Positions 1 to 12,900 of a stretch of DNA of 64,000 nucleotides are shown here, in pieces (positions within the stretch are counted from its first letter, which is position 1; every line of letters begins with the position of its first letter). Made by a program: the position numbers and the translations under genes. This DNA comes from Ananas comosus. Lineage: Eukaryota; Streptophyta; Magnoliopsida; Poales; Bromeliaceae. The notes under the pieces are model-generated. The model saw only the letters and a list, made by a program, of their open reading frames with translations. It was not told the origin of the DNA and made no database searches. The stretch is taken from positions 1,635,490-1,699,489 of the forward strand of contig NC_033629.1 of assembly GCF_001540865.1 (NCBI RefSeq), given 5' to 3'.

Positions 1-439
1 CCTTTAATCCGCTGTCCTAATCAAATTCACAAACAAAGCACGAAACAAAGACGCAGGCAATAAAAATAAAACTAAATCGTCTCTAATTTATTTTGCACCA
101 TTATGAATGAAAAAAAAAAAAGGGCTTTTTCAAGCAAAACCAATGAAAAAACAAAAAAAATTAGCATGCATCGGTGCTCCATTCCCATTATAAACAGCTA
201 ATTCACAGCTACTCAATTTATCCGCAAGGAATCACAGTTCCAGCGTTCCATTTCGAAATCAATCACATTTCCAATGACAAAAATAGAAACTTTAACACAA
301 AAAAAGGGAAAAAAAGGGCAAAAAAAATCCCTAATCTATCAGAGACGATATCTCACCTGCCCTAATTTTCCCTCCCACTAAATTTTTGGACGGATCGGGG
401 CCCGAAGTATTCGGAACTGCGATTGGATCACGAATCCTC

Positions 440-478
<39 letters not shown>
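1..478 (-). other. possible leader exon of a minus-strand gene running off the left edge
   Basis: Read on the minus strand, a stretch with a GA/CT tract (445-478) is followed by moderately GC-rich sequence that ends in a good donor (AGGGCAG|GTGAGAT, near 355-361). The layout (pyrimidine tract, then GC-rich leader, then donor) matches the 5' ends of the J-domain and WPP-associated genes in this window. No coding frame is recognisable, so this would be an untranslated or short first exon whose coding part lies outside the window. It is only an inference from composition and one splice signal. Confidence 0.25.
445..478. repeat. (GA)n microsatellite
   Basis: About 17 uninterrupted GA units in the putative leader region at the left edge. 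Confidence 0.9.
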
Positions 479-481
<3 letters not shown>

Positions 482-599
482 GGGAGAGGCAAAAGCCGGG
501 AAGCTTCGCGTCGTGTGGGATTGAGATTTGAGAATGGATTTGATCGGACGAGGACAGAGATTGTGCGTTCGCCAAAAACACTACTTTAATTAATTAATT

Positions 600-1680
600 T
601 TAGGTTTTTAAGTTCTTCGAATGAGGGTCCAAAAAAAAGCCTTAAAATAACTTTTTTTTTCCCCATATACTTAATGATTATTCTATAATTTAGCATATTT
701 TATTTTTTACACTTAAGCATTTTTAGTTGTTATCAAAAAATTTTATTTTGATAACCACTAAATTTAGCATTAATTATTATTCTATAATTTAGCATATTTT
801 ATTTTTTACATAAGCATTTCGGCGGTGCCCCTCGTTGAAACTATTTCACTGGACCTTGTCCACCATGTAATCCGTGGACCGCATTGCATCTGGTCCCTCC
901 ACCCCTTCGTAGCTTTCAATCACCACCGCCCACCGGATTGCAGTAGGATTAAATACACCAAATGCACGTGTACTTTCGTCCACTCACAAATAGTTATTCA
1001 AAATTTAAAATTTAATATTTATCATCATTGATCATTTAAGTTTAATTCAAATGCACAGCTTTACTAACATAGTTATAAAACAAGTTCATAAAAAATTTCT
1101 GCATCGCTTACTGTCCGAAGAGCAAGTAACAAAAAATTTGATAGTTAGTCCCGAAAATTTTAAATTCGAAGTATAATTGCTTCACATTTACGGCTAATTT
1201 TATTCTAAAAATAAATCAAAGAAGCGGATAACATGTTATCATTCTCTCATAAAGAAACCTGCAAATAACTTGATTTATTTCAAACAAATATAGGCTTTGA
1301 AATTAAAATCTCACAAGATTCAATCAAACATTGCTCTGAAAATCTCTGCTAACTTTTTACAATGTACTAAATAACAGAACAGGCACCCAAAATCGTGCTA
1401 TTTTACAATATTTAACCCAAATCTAAATTTTCCTATACATAAAAATACAAATAAAACAAAAAATTATCAACCCCCTCACAAAAAAAAAAAAGCCCCTCAC
1501 TTATTAGGCAATAATTTAACAAAAGGAATCCCCACCCTACGCAAAATTTGAATATAGCTGATACTAATATAACTATGAAACAATATCTAGCTACGTTTTA
1601 TTCGCCCAGATTCTGTGGAAGATCAAATATGTGCAACTTTGTTCGCGCGCACGCAGAGAGATTGTTTTCGAGATCTGAAG
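600..1680. other. AT-rich intergenic spacer
   Basis: No gene is seen. Around 700-810 a short AT-rich block occurs twice (the phrase TTATTCTATAATTTAGCATA at about 679 and 778), a small direct repeat. The rest is downstream flank of the WPP-associated gene. Confidence 0.5.
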
Positions 1681-1681
1681 T

Positions 1682-4600
1682 TTACTTTGTATCCTTTCTT
1701 TCTTTCTTCTGATTGCTTTTCAAACTCGTAACGAGTTTACAAGTCCTCACGAAACTGTCCAGTAACTGCACATAGAACCAAATTGTATATTAGGTTTCGT
1801 ATTATGAAATGACGATTTTACCTCATAAATTGACTTTACTGTCTCAGTGTACTTGAACAAGGTTTAAAAGATTATTTCACAGGAGGAAAGAAAAAAAAGT
1901 GTTATTAGATTCATTTTTCAGCTGCAGAAATGGAATTGCAGTGTATATGAGTGAAAATTCAAAGACAAAGCCGCGGTATCATGACAACTTTACATGAGAA
2001 TAAACATTAACTTGCAGATAATTGATATGGAAGCAAACCATAGATGGAATTCTCACCCCTGGATAGTGTTGAGATAATGTAGGGTAATGACCGAGCGCAA
2101 TATGTATCTTTTCAAGAAGACTCGAGAGAGTATCAACCTTGTCCCCCAACAAATTAACCTAAACAACAAAAAAATTAAAAAATAAACCAAGATCTTCAGT
2201 GTATAATATGTAAAAGGAAAAAATACAATGTATAACTAAATGATTTTAGTTTACTTGCTAAGTCAAAGCTGAACAGCTATGCGTGTTTATGTTGGCTTGA
2301 ATAAACTACTATCCACCATAGAATTGTAAAAGATCCTTATCCATCATATAGTTGGACTGCTCCTACTCGACAAATGGAAACATGCCATGTAGATGGAAAT
2401 TGGCATGGTATAATGCGGATCTGTCACACGCCTGAGACTTATGTTACAATGAATCGACAATGATCAGATACATAGCAGCTTTACTGTGATATAACCAAAC
2501 CGATATTTTTATCAACTCTGTCACATGGACAAAGTTCGGAAGCAACGGCAAAAACCAACTCTAAATTCGATTACAGCTCTCGAGAAATGCAAAATAGTTG
2601 CCTCGCAAAATAGTTGCATGTCAATATAACTGATGACGCTTTTCAAAAATAGAACCAAGGACTAAAATGACTATAATGTGAGATACAAGGGTTGTTGCTT
2701 CTGACAACCTCTGCTATATGAATATGAAAAAAGGTGTTCAGAATATATAGTAAATTAAGTAAGACATTTGTGTGATACCTCAGCTTCAGCCTTTTGGAGG
2801 TCGGAACATCTGATTTCAAGCATTTCTTTGTACCACAGTCCTTTCTTATTTAGTAAATTAGCCTGTTCCACTACTGAATTGCACTGATGGCTTAGATTTT
2901 CCAACCTGCCAATTAAACACCAAGTATCTCAGTTCATCCAATTATTGGTATAAACTTGAAATTGTATTTGCTAATCCAAAAGCAACAACTACGGGTTTCA
3001 AGGTTAAAACTACGACTAAAATGGATAGCACATGTTATAGACTGAAGTAGAAGGCAAGTACCTATCTTCAAATCTTTGAACTTTCTCTACCATTTTGTTT
3101 TCTGCATCTGTACATACTTTTGACAACTCCCTGATGAGCATAACTATGGATTTCAACCGCTTTTCTTGATCTTTTTCCCTTGTTACAGATGATAATAATG
3201 CCTTTTCGTTCTCCTCTATAATAGTACTAAGTATGCAGTTGTCCTTCTTCTTGTCCTCCAAAGCATTCGAAGCACTGTTTAACTTTTGGTTTAGCGTATC
3301 AACCTCTGCCTCATATTTACGAATTTGCTGCAAACTCTCATCAAACCTCCTCTTCCACAAGTCTGATTCAGTCCTCAGATCACCTATTTGTATCTCTTGC
3401 TTTTCCACTTCATCGCTCAGTTTATTAATTTCATGGTGGAGTAGGTCAAATTCCGCTTGTCGAACATCACTCTGAATCTTTAGATCCTCTATATTGCTTC
3501 TGCAATCATCAATAAGTTCTCTTAAGAAAACTTGGTGCAAGTCATCTCTAATGCTAACTTCAATCTGTTGGTCTTCCAAATCCCCTTTTAATTTCTTGAT
3601 TTGTTTCCGAAGTTTCGCTTCCGATAATGAGTAAATTGACATTTTTCTTGCTGCATCTGAAACCTGAGACAGTAAGTGCTTGACCTCCTTTCTCTTATCT
3701 GCAAGCGAACCTCGAAGGCACTGATTATCAAAAACTAGGGAATCAATTTTTCCCTTCAATCTACATACTTCATCATTATCATTGCTGTTTACAGGCGCAT
3801 TTAGTTTCTTCAAGAGAATCTCATCTAGCTTTGAGACGACATCAGAAATTACCTTCCTTAGGAATTCAATCTCTTTATCTTTCCTGAAAAACAATAAGCG
3901 CTTCTCCTTGAGGAACTCTCGCTTGACTCTGAACAACTCTTCCGTCTTCTCTTGCAAAGCCAATTCATGCTGTCGCCTCACCTTGGTCATTTCCGTTCTA
4001 AAGTAAATTGCCACTTCTTCCTTTTTCATGTGCTTCAAAATGGGAAGATCGGCATAGTCCAACACAACTTCTCTAGCACTCGCGGACTTCTCTATCAAAG
4101 GAGTTCCATTTCCATTTTCGTCATGAAGAGGCAGCAAAAGGCGATCTCTCCATTTTGTAATACTCACATCTTCAAAACACTCCTGGGTATTATTGGAGTG
4201 AATAATAAATTCTTCTAACTTCATCGGCGACTTATAAACAGCATCGAGTTCTTCGCGCATCGAAGTAAGTTCGCTGACCTTTTCCTCCCGATACAAATTC
4301 AAACTGTTTATAAGACCTCTTTGTTCGTATAACCGAGTTTCAAACTCGTCTTGAAGGCCCCTAACATAGTTCTGAATCACGACACCACCGACTTCTTTTT
4401 GCAACTCATGCTCCCATTGAAGTTCGCAAACCGAAATTTTCACCAAGTCGAACATGTCGCTAATTTGATCAAAACCGAAATCTAGCAATGCCTTTAGCCC
4501 GTCAACTTTTCCGTCGATTTCGACCAACTTCCGATCAATTTTCGCTCTCGGAAGAACACTTTGCAACCCTAAATTCTTCCGACTAACATTAAAATTATCT

Positions 4601-5464
4601 CTCGAGCTTGAGCTCTTCAAGTCTTCAATATCATCCTTAACCCTTTGAAGCTGCTCCTCCACCGCGAATCTAAGCCTAACTAACTGTTCGCTGCAACTCA
4701 AATCTACTCTACCATCGAAAAGGCTCTGCGCCGCCCCTTTCGAAAACCCTAATCTGTTTCCTATACAAGGATCAAAACTTAAAGAATGCAATCTTTGTTT
4801 CAACATGGCTAAATCTCTCTCTTTTGGGGTGACCTTCTCCGCGGCCTCATCGGCCCAATAAGATTCCACATCAAGGAAGAACCTTTCATAGAAAGCAGGA
4901 GAAACTGTCTCTTTTGAGTTCTCACAATCCCCTTCTCTGACCTGCATTTGGAAAACTAGGGAGCTTAAACACCAAAATCAAAAGAGCAAATCCACAAAAT
5001 TTAATAAAAATTTCTAATTTTGAGTGGAGAAAAACTTAAAAACCCCTACTCTTAACTCGCAATTTCTCCTCCAATACAGCAAGATTAGTGTGATTCCAAA
5101 AATTTAATATAATCATTAAAATTACGCTCTGGATACTTCTTAAACACTACATCAATCAACATCAACAAAAAAAGAAAAAACCCAATTCCTATCAAATCAA
5201 ACTCCCAAATCCAACGGAAAACTCAACTCCAAAGTTCGAAAAAAGGATCAAATCACCAAAATTTACAAATTTAAGTGGAAAAACAAGAGATAAAGATAGA
5301 ACCTGGTCAATTAAGAAGCCACCTACCATTCCACGGCACCAAAAATTAGCGGAAAAAAATGCACGGAATTAAAAAAAGTCAACACCTTTTTACCAGCCCA
5401 CGATTAAATCGTAGGGGAGAGGGAGAGAGAGAGTGAGAGGACTCACGGATTGGATCCGCTCCAT
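1682..5464 (-). CDS. WPP domain-associated coiled-coil protein (WAP-like), 6 exons
   Basis: Exons: 5447-5464, 3062-4941, 2779-2905, 2057-2158, 1822-1851, 1682-1765; joined they encode 746 residues. The family was described as partners of the WPP-domain proteins of the plant nuclear envelope (MFP1/MAF group). The large exon 2 is almost entirely heptad-rich coiled coil. Diagnostic stretches are [25 protein letters not shown] near residues 180-210 and, near the C-terminus, [20 protein letters not shown] followed by [11 protein letters not shown], which closely match my recollection of tomato WAP. Translation could also begin at ATG 4947, but that ATG lies in a typical acceptor (AAATGCAG|GTC), and a six-codon exon ending in a perfect GTGAGT donor lies upstream in the GC-rich leader. 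Phases agree at every junction. The last two small exons rest mainly on splice signals and phase, and are less certain. The molecular role is not shown by the sequence. Confidence 0.8.
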
Positions 5465-5548
5465 CCGAGGAGTGGGGAGCGGGGGATCCCCTTCGGATTT
5501 CCCGCCACGACCGTTGCTTTCCCGCCGAAAACCTAGCTTTTTCGCGCG

Positions 5549-5549
<1 letters not shown>

Positions 5550-5588
<39 letters not shown>

Positions 5589-5683
5589 CCCGCACACCAC
5601 TCCCAAGCAGGGGAAGCGAAAAGAGGGATTTTTTATTTTCTTTTTTCCGCTTTATTTGGGAATTGTTCGGAAAATTTGGGCGA

Positions 5684-5722
<39 letters not shown>
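5550..5722. repeat. paired (CT)n and (GA)n microsatellites in the WAP-like gene 5' region
   Basis: A CT tract at 5550-5586 and a GA tract at 5684-5722 (one interruption) flank about 100 bp just upstream of the proposed first coding exon. On the minus strand the first is GA-rich and the second CT-rich, so the leader RNA could fold on itself. Repetitive frames here give Arg-Glu or Ser-Leu ORFs that are not genes. Confidence 0.85.
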
Positions 5723-7639
5723 CGTCGGTGGCTGATACAAGACAAAGCAAAGAGAGAGGAGTCGTTCGAAAGTATAAAAGTAAAAAAATGCGCGGAGACC
5801 CCTCAAGTGTACCTCGTTTTGAAAATGCCCCTTCAACTTTTTGTAAAATATTTATGCTGTGGATGCAAAAGAGGAGATGGAGTCCTTCCTCTCCCGCTCT
5901 ATTTTCTTAACGGGTGGTTAGGGCGGAGCCGGAATGGAATTATTTTTATTTTTTTTTTATTTTTACTTATCGTTCGATTTGAGACGGGGCGAGACAGAAG
6001 CAAATTTTTAGCAAATTTTTGACGAATCAAGGCAGATTATAAAAAAAAAAAAAAAAAAAAGATCATTCATTTTCTTGATGGATCGGAATGAATTATCTCT
6101 TTTTATTTTTTTAGCTCTCACTTATCGCTCCATTTGGAATGATACTAGAAAAATACATTACTATTCCAGATCCATTTGTATCCTTATTTATGGCCTCTCA
6201 ATTTTAGATAACAATCATCAATAATTGATAAATTCCGCAACTTCATTAGATATAATAGTGTTTATTGAATATAAATTATTAAAATACTATTGTTATTTTA
6301 TAAGATTTTAGAGCTTCTAAGTTCGAGTTTGACGAGAATCCAACCATTATTTACTTTTTCTCGTTTAATTTAAGACCACTTATTAGAGTAATTGCTTCTC
6401 ATCCGCAGCATTTGTAACTATTAGGTTTAACAAAATTATTCAATATAATAAATATCTTTAATTTAATTGATATATATATATATATAATAGTTAATTTTAA
6501 TCAAAAAAAATTAAGAATGTAGCAATTAGAAGAAATATTAACAATGAATTGCTTGCAAAATATGGTAAAGTTGAGGGGTTACTATGCATCTTTGCCAAGT
6601 ATAATGCTAGTGTGGATACTTGTGAATACGATGACAAAATGGCGATTCACAAAATTGACCTTCTTAAAGACAATATTAACCAAATTGCCATTCATTAATA
6701 ATTAAATAACAATTTGCATCTTATATGTGTATTTTATTTATTTTTTATGTTTATGAGAAGCATGAGAGTAGGCTTTTTTTTAAGTAATCAAAATTTAATT
6801 GAACTATTGATCACTTTGAATCGGCCATTGGATTTTTCAAGATTTTAATTTTATCATCAAATCTTTTAATTTATTTGATTTGAGTTCGTCAACGATACTT
6901 TAATTATAAACTTTGAATACGTCGTTTATCTTTATATATTTAATTAGTATATTTAATATAATTTTTACAACTATAAATTTATTAAAATAAATAATTAATT
7001 TAAATTTTAAAGTTAAAATATTATTGATTGATTCAAATTAAATATATTGAAAGATTCAGAGTAAAATTAAAATTAAAAAAAATCAGATAGCTAATTTAAG
7101 ATCGTCGAAAGAGTAGGTAAGTTATGTACATTTTTACTTTATTTTATTTTTTTGAATTGGTGCATAGCCTTTATTACACTGGTCCAAACATTAAGATCCC
7201 CAATAGAAATTTGAATTGATTTAATTAGTTGTTATAGTAGTTACTCATATGAAATAAACATTGGATACCGTAATGCCTCTCATAAACAAACGGTACTTTT
7301 AAGTTGGATACGGTCGTAACCATTTTGGAGTAATTTTTAGTTGCGACGTTTCAATTTTTTTAGCCACCTAAAAAATCCATCTATTTATGTTCTAACCCAA
7401 TCTATGAACTATAAATATCATGTCAAAATAACAATATTATATAAAATACTCTTCGAACTCTCATTGCACTTAGTTTCTAACAATTAAATAATTTTCAGTG
7501 TTCTCAGTCCGACTTTCTGTGTGCAAATACTATCAAAAATCACGCTTTTATTATATCCTGAAAAGCTAATCGTAGACGAATTAAATCTTAAAAAAAATGG
7601 CATTGTTGTATGTCTTGAAGCTCTTTTTGTTTTTTTTGA

Positions 7640-8038
7640 GAAAACTTCAAAAACTCCCCTTGTGGTTTCAATTTATTTTACTTTAGTATCATGTGGTTTA
7701 AAATGTATCAAGTTAGTTCCATGTGGTTTCTCACTTTATCACTTTAGTACCCTGTGGTTTAAAGTGTATCAAGTTAGTACTCTGTGGTTTTGCACTTTAT
7801 CACTTTAGTACCCTGTGTTTTTAATTTTGTATCAAGTTAGTATCCTGTGATTTTTTAAATCACAGAGTACTAAAGTGATAAAGTGTGAAACCACAGGGTA
7901 CTAAAGTGATAAAGTACAAAACCACGGAGTACTAACTTGATACACTTTAAACCACAGGGTACTAACTTGATAAACTTTAAACCACATGGTAGTAAAATGA
8001 AAAAGTGTGAAACCACATGGGGGTTTTGAAGTTTTCCC
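7640..8038. mobile_element. MITE, family A copy 1 (foldback)
   Basis: The ends are inverted copies (GAAAACTTCAAAAAC... against GGGAAAACTTCAAAACC...), and the whole element nearly folds on itself. It is built of repeated blocks of the type ACTTTAGTACCCTGTGGTTT and TATCAAGTTAGTA in both orientations. It shares the terminal phrase (AAACTTCAAA..CC..ATGTGGTTT) with elements at 43294, 44620 and 46141. Flanks are eight T's on both sides plus a differing base, so the target duplication is not clear here. No coding capacity is seen. Confidence 0.75.
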
Positions 8039-8125
8039 TTTTTTTTCAATTACTACAAGAGGAGAAACAAAGCCGAGAAAAGGAAAAGCTATAATCCTAG
8101 AGAGTAGCAAATTGAGAATTCTTTT

Positions 8126-8502
8126 GGCAAAATTATATAAACCCTTCCGTAAATACTCACATTTTCACTTCTACTCCTGACTTTCAAAAATTTATATTTT
8201 ATCCTTTTAAAATTTTAAAAATATTTTCAGGATGTACGACAGTAATGGAAAGAACAAAATAATCAAATTATTCTTACTTTTTCTAGAAGAAAAAAATAAT
8301 TTTTTAATATATTTCTGTCAATTTAAAGGATATTTTCGATATAAATTATAAAAAATAGATGGAATAGTGATAGAACCCTAACGGAGGCGGACTAAATGCA
8401 ATAATTTGAAATATATTGAAAGAATAAAATATAGATTTTTAAAAGTTTGGGAGGACAAGTGAAAAAGTGAGTAATTATAAAGGAGTTTTTTATAATCTAG
8501 CC
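8126..8502. mobile_element. inverted-repeat (MITE-like) element
   Basis: About 85 bp at the left end (starting GGCAAAATTATATAAACCC) match, imperfectly, the reverse complement of the right end (starting GGCTAGATTATAAAAAACT). Both arms contain the phrase CACTTTTTCAC / CATTTTCACTT and ATATTTTAT. No clear target duplication and no coding capacity. It lies 90 bp from the family A element to its left. Confidence 0.6.
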
Positions 8503-9911
8503 TTTTTTTAAAAAAAAAAGAAAAATTGCACTTTTGGTATACCATTAGTGTTGGTTGGAAAGTTGCTACCCAAATAATTAGCTATGATCATAATTGCTTG
8601 ATCCATGGTTTCTTGAGGTAAACAAATTGGAGAAGTGGGTCCAACAAATTATGATTTGTAACTACAAAGCCCAAATTTTTGGCTTTTTTAACAAAGAAAC
8701 TTATTATCCAACAAAATCAGTTTTGTAGCTAAAAGACCAAAGTACTGGTCTGGTTTCTAGAATAGCTTTTTTAAGTCGATATCCTCATTTGGCGAATAAA
8801 AAAAATTAGAAAAGAAAAAAAAATCTTTTAGACTTGGATATAAATAACTTCAATTTAAAACTTCTACCTTTACAGAAGCTAACAAATACTAGTAGTATTT
8901 CTTTTAATAGCTCTATTTAAATTATTAAATTATTTTTACCCACTTAAATGGCTAAAGTCATTTTGCATTTTATTTTAGTGGCCATCCCTATTTTTGAATA
9001 ATTAACTGCCTTTTACATAATCTTTTTCCTTTTTCTTTTTTTTTTTTTTTAATCCTAACATGGAGGCATCTGAAAACCCTCTGAGAGAGCTTCTTGTGTA
9101 CTATTGCTTCCTTAAATCTTATTTTCTAAAATGAAATTTCTATACAAACAACATATCAGGGGCATTTGCTTATCAGCAAAAAATATTGTGATAACTTCTA
9201 TCTTTTTGTGCAAATAAACCCTTTGAAACCTCTTCAAAAGATAAAAGAATCACATCAGATTAAAGCGAAAAAGATTTGCATCCAAACAGACCGAATTACG
9301 CAGCAGATGCTGAGATAACATCAAGAAATCAAACATCGAATCCGGTTCGCCGGTATACTATACAGAAGTTTACAAGAAGATTTTAGCATAATAGGCCTGG
9401 ATTAACTACTTCCTCTACCAGCTGATCTCTCTAGTGTACAACATAATGTGTTACAACACAGCACACTCAAGTTCAACAGATTACTCTTGTTCTATTTACA
9501 CAGTCATATTCAGATTCCTACTTTCGCTTTTCTCCCTATTTTTCTCTCTCAAACATCTGAGTAAGCAAAAGACACTGCTACCAAGCTTATATCCTCCGAG
9601 AGACCTGTCGATGTTCGCATAACCTCTTGTTGTCCTCCGAATGAACTTTAAAGGATAAGCTCCAGGGTTGTAACAACACTCGGAATCTTAAGATCAGTAT
9701 GTAATACCATGCTCTTTTCCGTACCCACCATGCCTTTTTTCTTTTTTTTCTTTTGTGGTTCGTAAACTCGCATTAGCAGAAAAAAAGAAAAAAATTTCTG
9801 TTCTCTACCAAGGACCATCTATATACAGGTGTGCAATCCAATTTGTTTGTTAATGATCACCAAAGGCCTCGAATTCGAAAAAAGCCTGCAAATATAGTCT
9901 CGGTAATTTGA

Positions 9912-12900
9912 TTATGGGGATTTCCTCGAATTCTTCGTACTTTTGTGGTGTATCTTAAAAGGGCACCAGCTTTTCCTACGCTTTGGCGACTTGGGGAAAA
10001 GGCTGGCCTCCAATGCCTGCTGAAACAAATCAAAGTCATCTTCTTCGGGGATCATCTCTGCATCCAAGCCCCAAGGGTACTCTGAAGCATTAGATCTCTG
10101 CGTTGACTCATCCAAATTAACCATGTTGACCATAAAGGTAGGGCGGTGAGTATTAGGTTTGCACTCCATACCCTGCGTTCGAAGAACATACGATTTTTTT
10201 TTTTTTTGGTCAAAGAAAGAGAAGCAAAAAAACAGATGAAGGAAAAAAAATGTGATTATGTTGCGTTATTTTTCTGAGATATTTAATTAACTATACCGAC
10301 CTGACAACTTGCCCATTCAGACACATCAAATATTTTACTTTCCGCACACGCAAAAGCGCGGGGTATGTCCACCTGAAAAGCAAGATACAACTTCTTTAAT
10401 AGCAATCAAATGTGTTCTTGAATTCAAAAGCTCAACAAATTAAAGCAAAGGAACTACATTCAACATTTCAACATGGATATTATATTATGAAGAGAATATA
10501 AACACCGAATCAAAAGAGAAAACTATTTTCAACATGAAAGCACCTTCTGAGAAGTTGAGAAGAGTGGCGAACACCCAATTTCTACCCATCCATCTCCATC
10601 CTTGGCTTGATGGTACTGCAAACAATCCTAGTACAGCACATAATAATCAAAAGCAAAAAAGCTTTAAGAATCCAACAAACAACATGTGAATTTAAGAAAG
10701 AAATTTAATTTGCAAAAAGACTAAAGTTGCATCTAGGCTCTAACCTGACACCACCTTGCGCTGGCTTTAATTCTAGTAGTGCATATCCATACATGAAAAT
10801 GGCCACATTTTGTGCACTTTATCTGCCTGGATTCTTCTGAGAGAAACTCTAAGTCATCCTGTAATAGTATTGTATCAGATGGATAGCAAAGATATCACAC
10901 TGAAAAGAAATTACTCACTTCCTCTGCAATTTATAACCTTTAAGTCTAAATTGCAACAAATCTCCCAGAAAATAAAGTTAATTGCAGTTTTACACTTTGC
11001 ACGAATGAAATACACCAAACTGGAAATAACCCCCAGTATTTTAGGCCTTTAGAACTTGACCCCCTTTCTATCACATTTTTCGTTTAGGAATTTGTTAAAT
11101 AGTCTTAAAATATGATTTAAATACTCGTACCCTTTTTTATGGAGGGAAGGGTAACATGTTAAAGACTTTCTAACAGTTACGAAACAAAAAATGTGAAGGG
11201 CAGGGGGTTAAGTCCTTTGTCCTTACGACCTGTTTCAATTTTAGTACATGATTTGGCAACCATCAATTTCAATTTTATAAATTGAAAATTCGAATCACAT
11301 GTGTCAATCCGTAATGTTTCCACCTGTCGAGTGGTGCCTTGAGAATTCTGAGACACTCTCCTGGATTCCTCCTCCCTCATCAACTGTTCATCGTAACTAT
11401 TCTTCTTTGTTACATCTGAAAGAATCTGAAGAGCTCACTTATGAGTTGCAGCAGTTGCAATCACAGAAACAAGAGGAATGAAAGAACTTATATCGAGTTC
11501 AATTCCTCTTTATACAAGTCGTTGATATTTCGCACCAATAAAATGACAGTGATCACTCTTTATTAAGAAAAACTTGCCTCATAAGCACACTGAAGCTTTT
11601 TGAATGACTCACAAGCCAAAGGATTTCCATTATTTTTGTCGGGATGCACAAAAAGAACCTACACATGAAAGGGAGAAAAAGAAAAAAAACTTAAATATGG
11701 TCAATAAACTATTTTTCAGCTATAGTTGCCACGGTTGAAATGTGCGGATAGTCCTGGTACTATTCTGATATTGCAACTTAGTCCCCGAACATTTCAATCA
11801 ATTCCTCATATATTGCAATCCAAAATCAAAACCATTTCATCCCTATAGCAAATCTAACTTTTCCTTAACTATACTTGAACATAATTGAAAAGATCATTTA
11901 ATAGGCAAAGGTTGCATGTAGTTAGATTTCGTTTTTAGTGACCCGGGATGAATTGCAACACATGAGAAAGTTCAGAAACCAAGTGGCAATGCCGGGATAG
12001 CGCACAAAATATTGAAACATTTTACCCGATTACTTAATGATATGGATGTTTAAGTGCAGCACCTTTCTGTGGTATTCTTTCCTCAATATCCTTGGATCGA
12101 TGAACTCTTTTGGGAGAAAGCCTAGAATTTCATAATGATTCGATGCATCCATTATCCTCTTCATCTCATCCAATGCAGTTGAGTCATCTTTACCAACTTT
12201 GCCAGGGGAAACATCCTCAGTGGTATCAAATATGTTTGACATGGGCATTGTACAAGACGATTTAAATGCAGCCACATTCTCCGATTCACTAGTTGGAGGC
12301 GAATACTCAGAACTACTCGAAGATTCTTCCGTAACTGGTTCTGATGCCTTTTCGTATTGAAAACGTGCCTTTTTGCATTCAGAGCGTGAACCTTTTGCGG
12401 TGCCATCATACCCTTGAAGCAACTTATTTAGGAGATCATTTGAAAAGAAAGAGGTATTCAGCATGAGAAAAACTCCAAACCATCCGACCCGAGCGCTGAT
12501 GCAGTAAACAGCATAGGCAGCTGACATGAGTATCAGGAACCGTGCATGATTGAAGGAAAACATATAACCTGCACAGGCATAAAGAAACTATAATCAACTA
12601 GAAAGGCGTAAGTTCTATTTCAATAAATGCTAAGAATTTCAAAGTACAGAACCTGCACTGGCCGTCAATCCCATCTAAGAGAAAAGAGAGAAGAAGCAGA
12701 CAGAAACGGAAGAGAGAGAATGAGAGAGAAAGAGCGATAATGTGCTTGAGAGAGGAGGGGGACAGAAAGATCTCAAACCTCCGCCTAAGAGCACGACTCC
12801 TGCCATCCAGAATCCGCCAAACATCCACATAATCAAAATCCCAAGAACCCCTACTATAAAAAGACCAGTGATATAACCCAAGTAACAAATACTGGCACCT

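Larger units (their letters stand above)
5740..9911. other. gene-free AT-rich spacer containing two adjacent inverted-repeat elements
   Basis: No supported coding region lies between the WAP-like gene and the J-domain gene, which point the same way. The stretch is AT-rich and holds short poly-A, poly-T and TA runs plus the inverted-repeat elements at 7640-8038 and 8126-8502. The right end includes the 3' flank of the J-domain gene. Confidence 0.6.

Noticed and set aside
386..589. ORF with an Arg-Glu repeat
   Set aside because: Created by the GA microsatellite reading through; no family resemblance. The same applies to ORFs at 5379-6022, 30845-31081, 48359-48664 and 49541-49810.
4942..4947. 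ATG 4947 as start of the WAP-like protein
   Set aside because: Not fully excluded, but it lies in a strong acceptor and the upstream exon joins in phase, so the upstream start is preferred.
7640..8038. The palindromic element as a CRISPR-like or regular repeat array
   Set aside because: The repeated blocks occur in both orientations around a centre and match MITE copies elsewhere; plant nuclear context excludes CRISPR.
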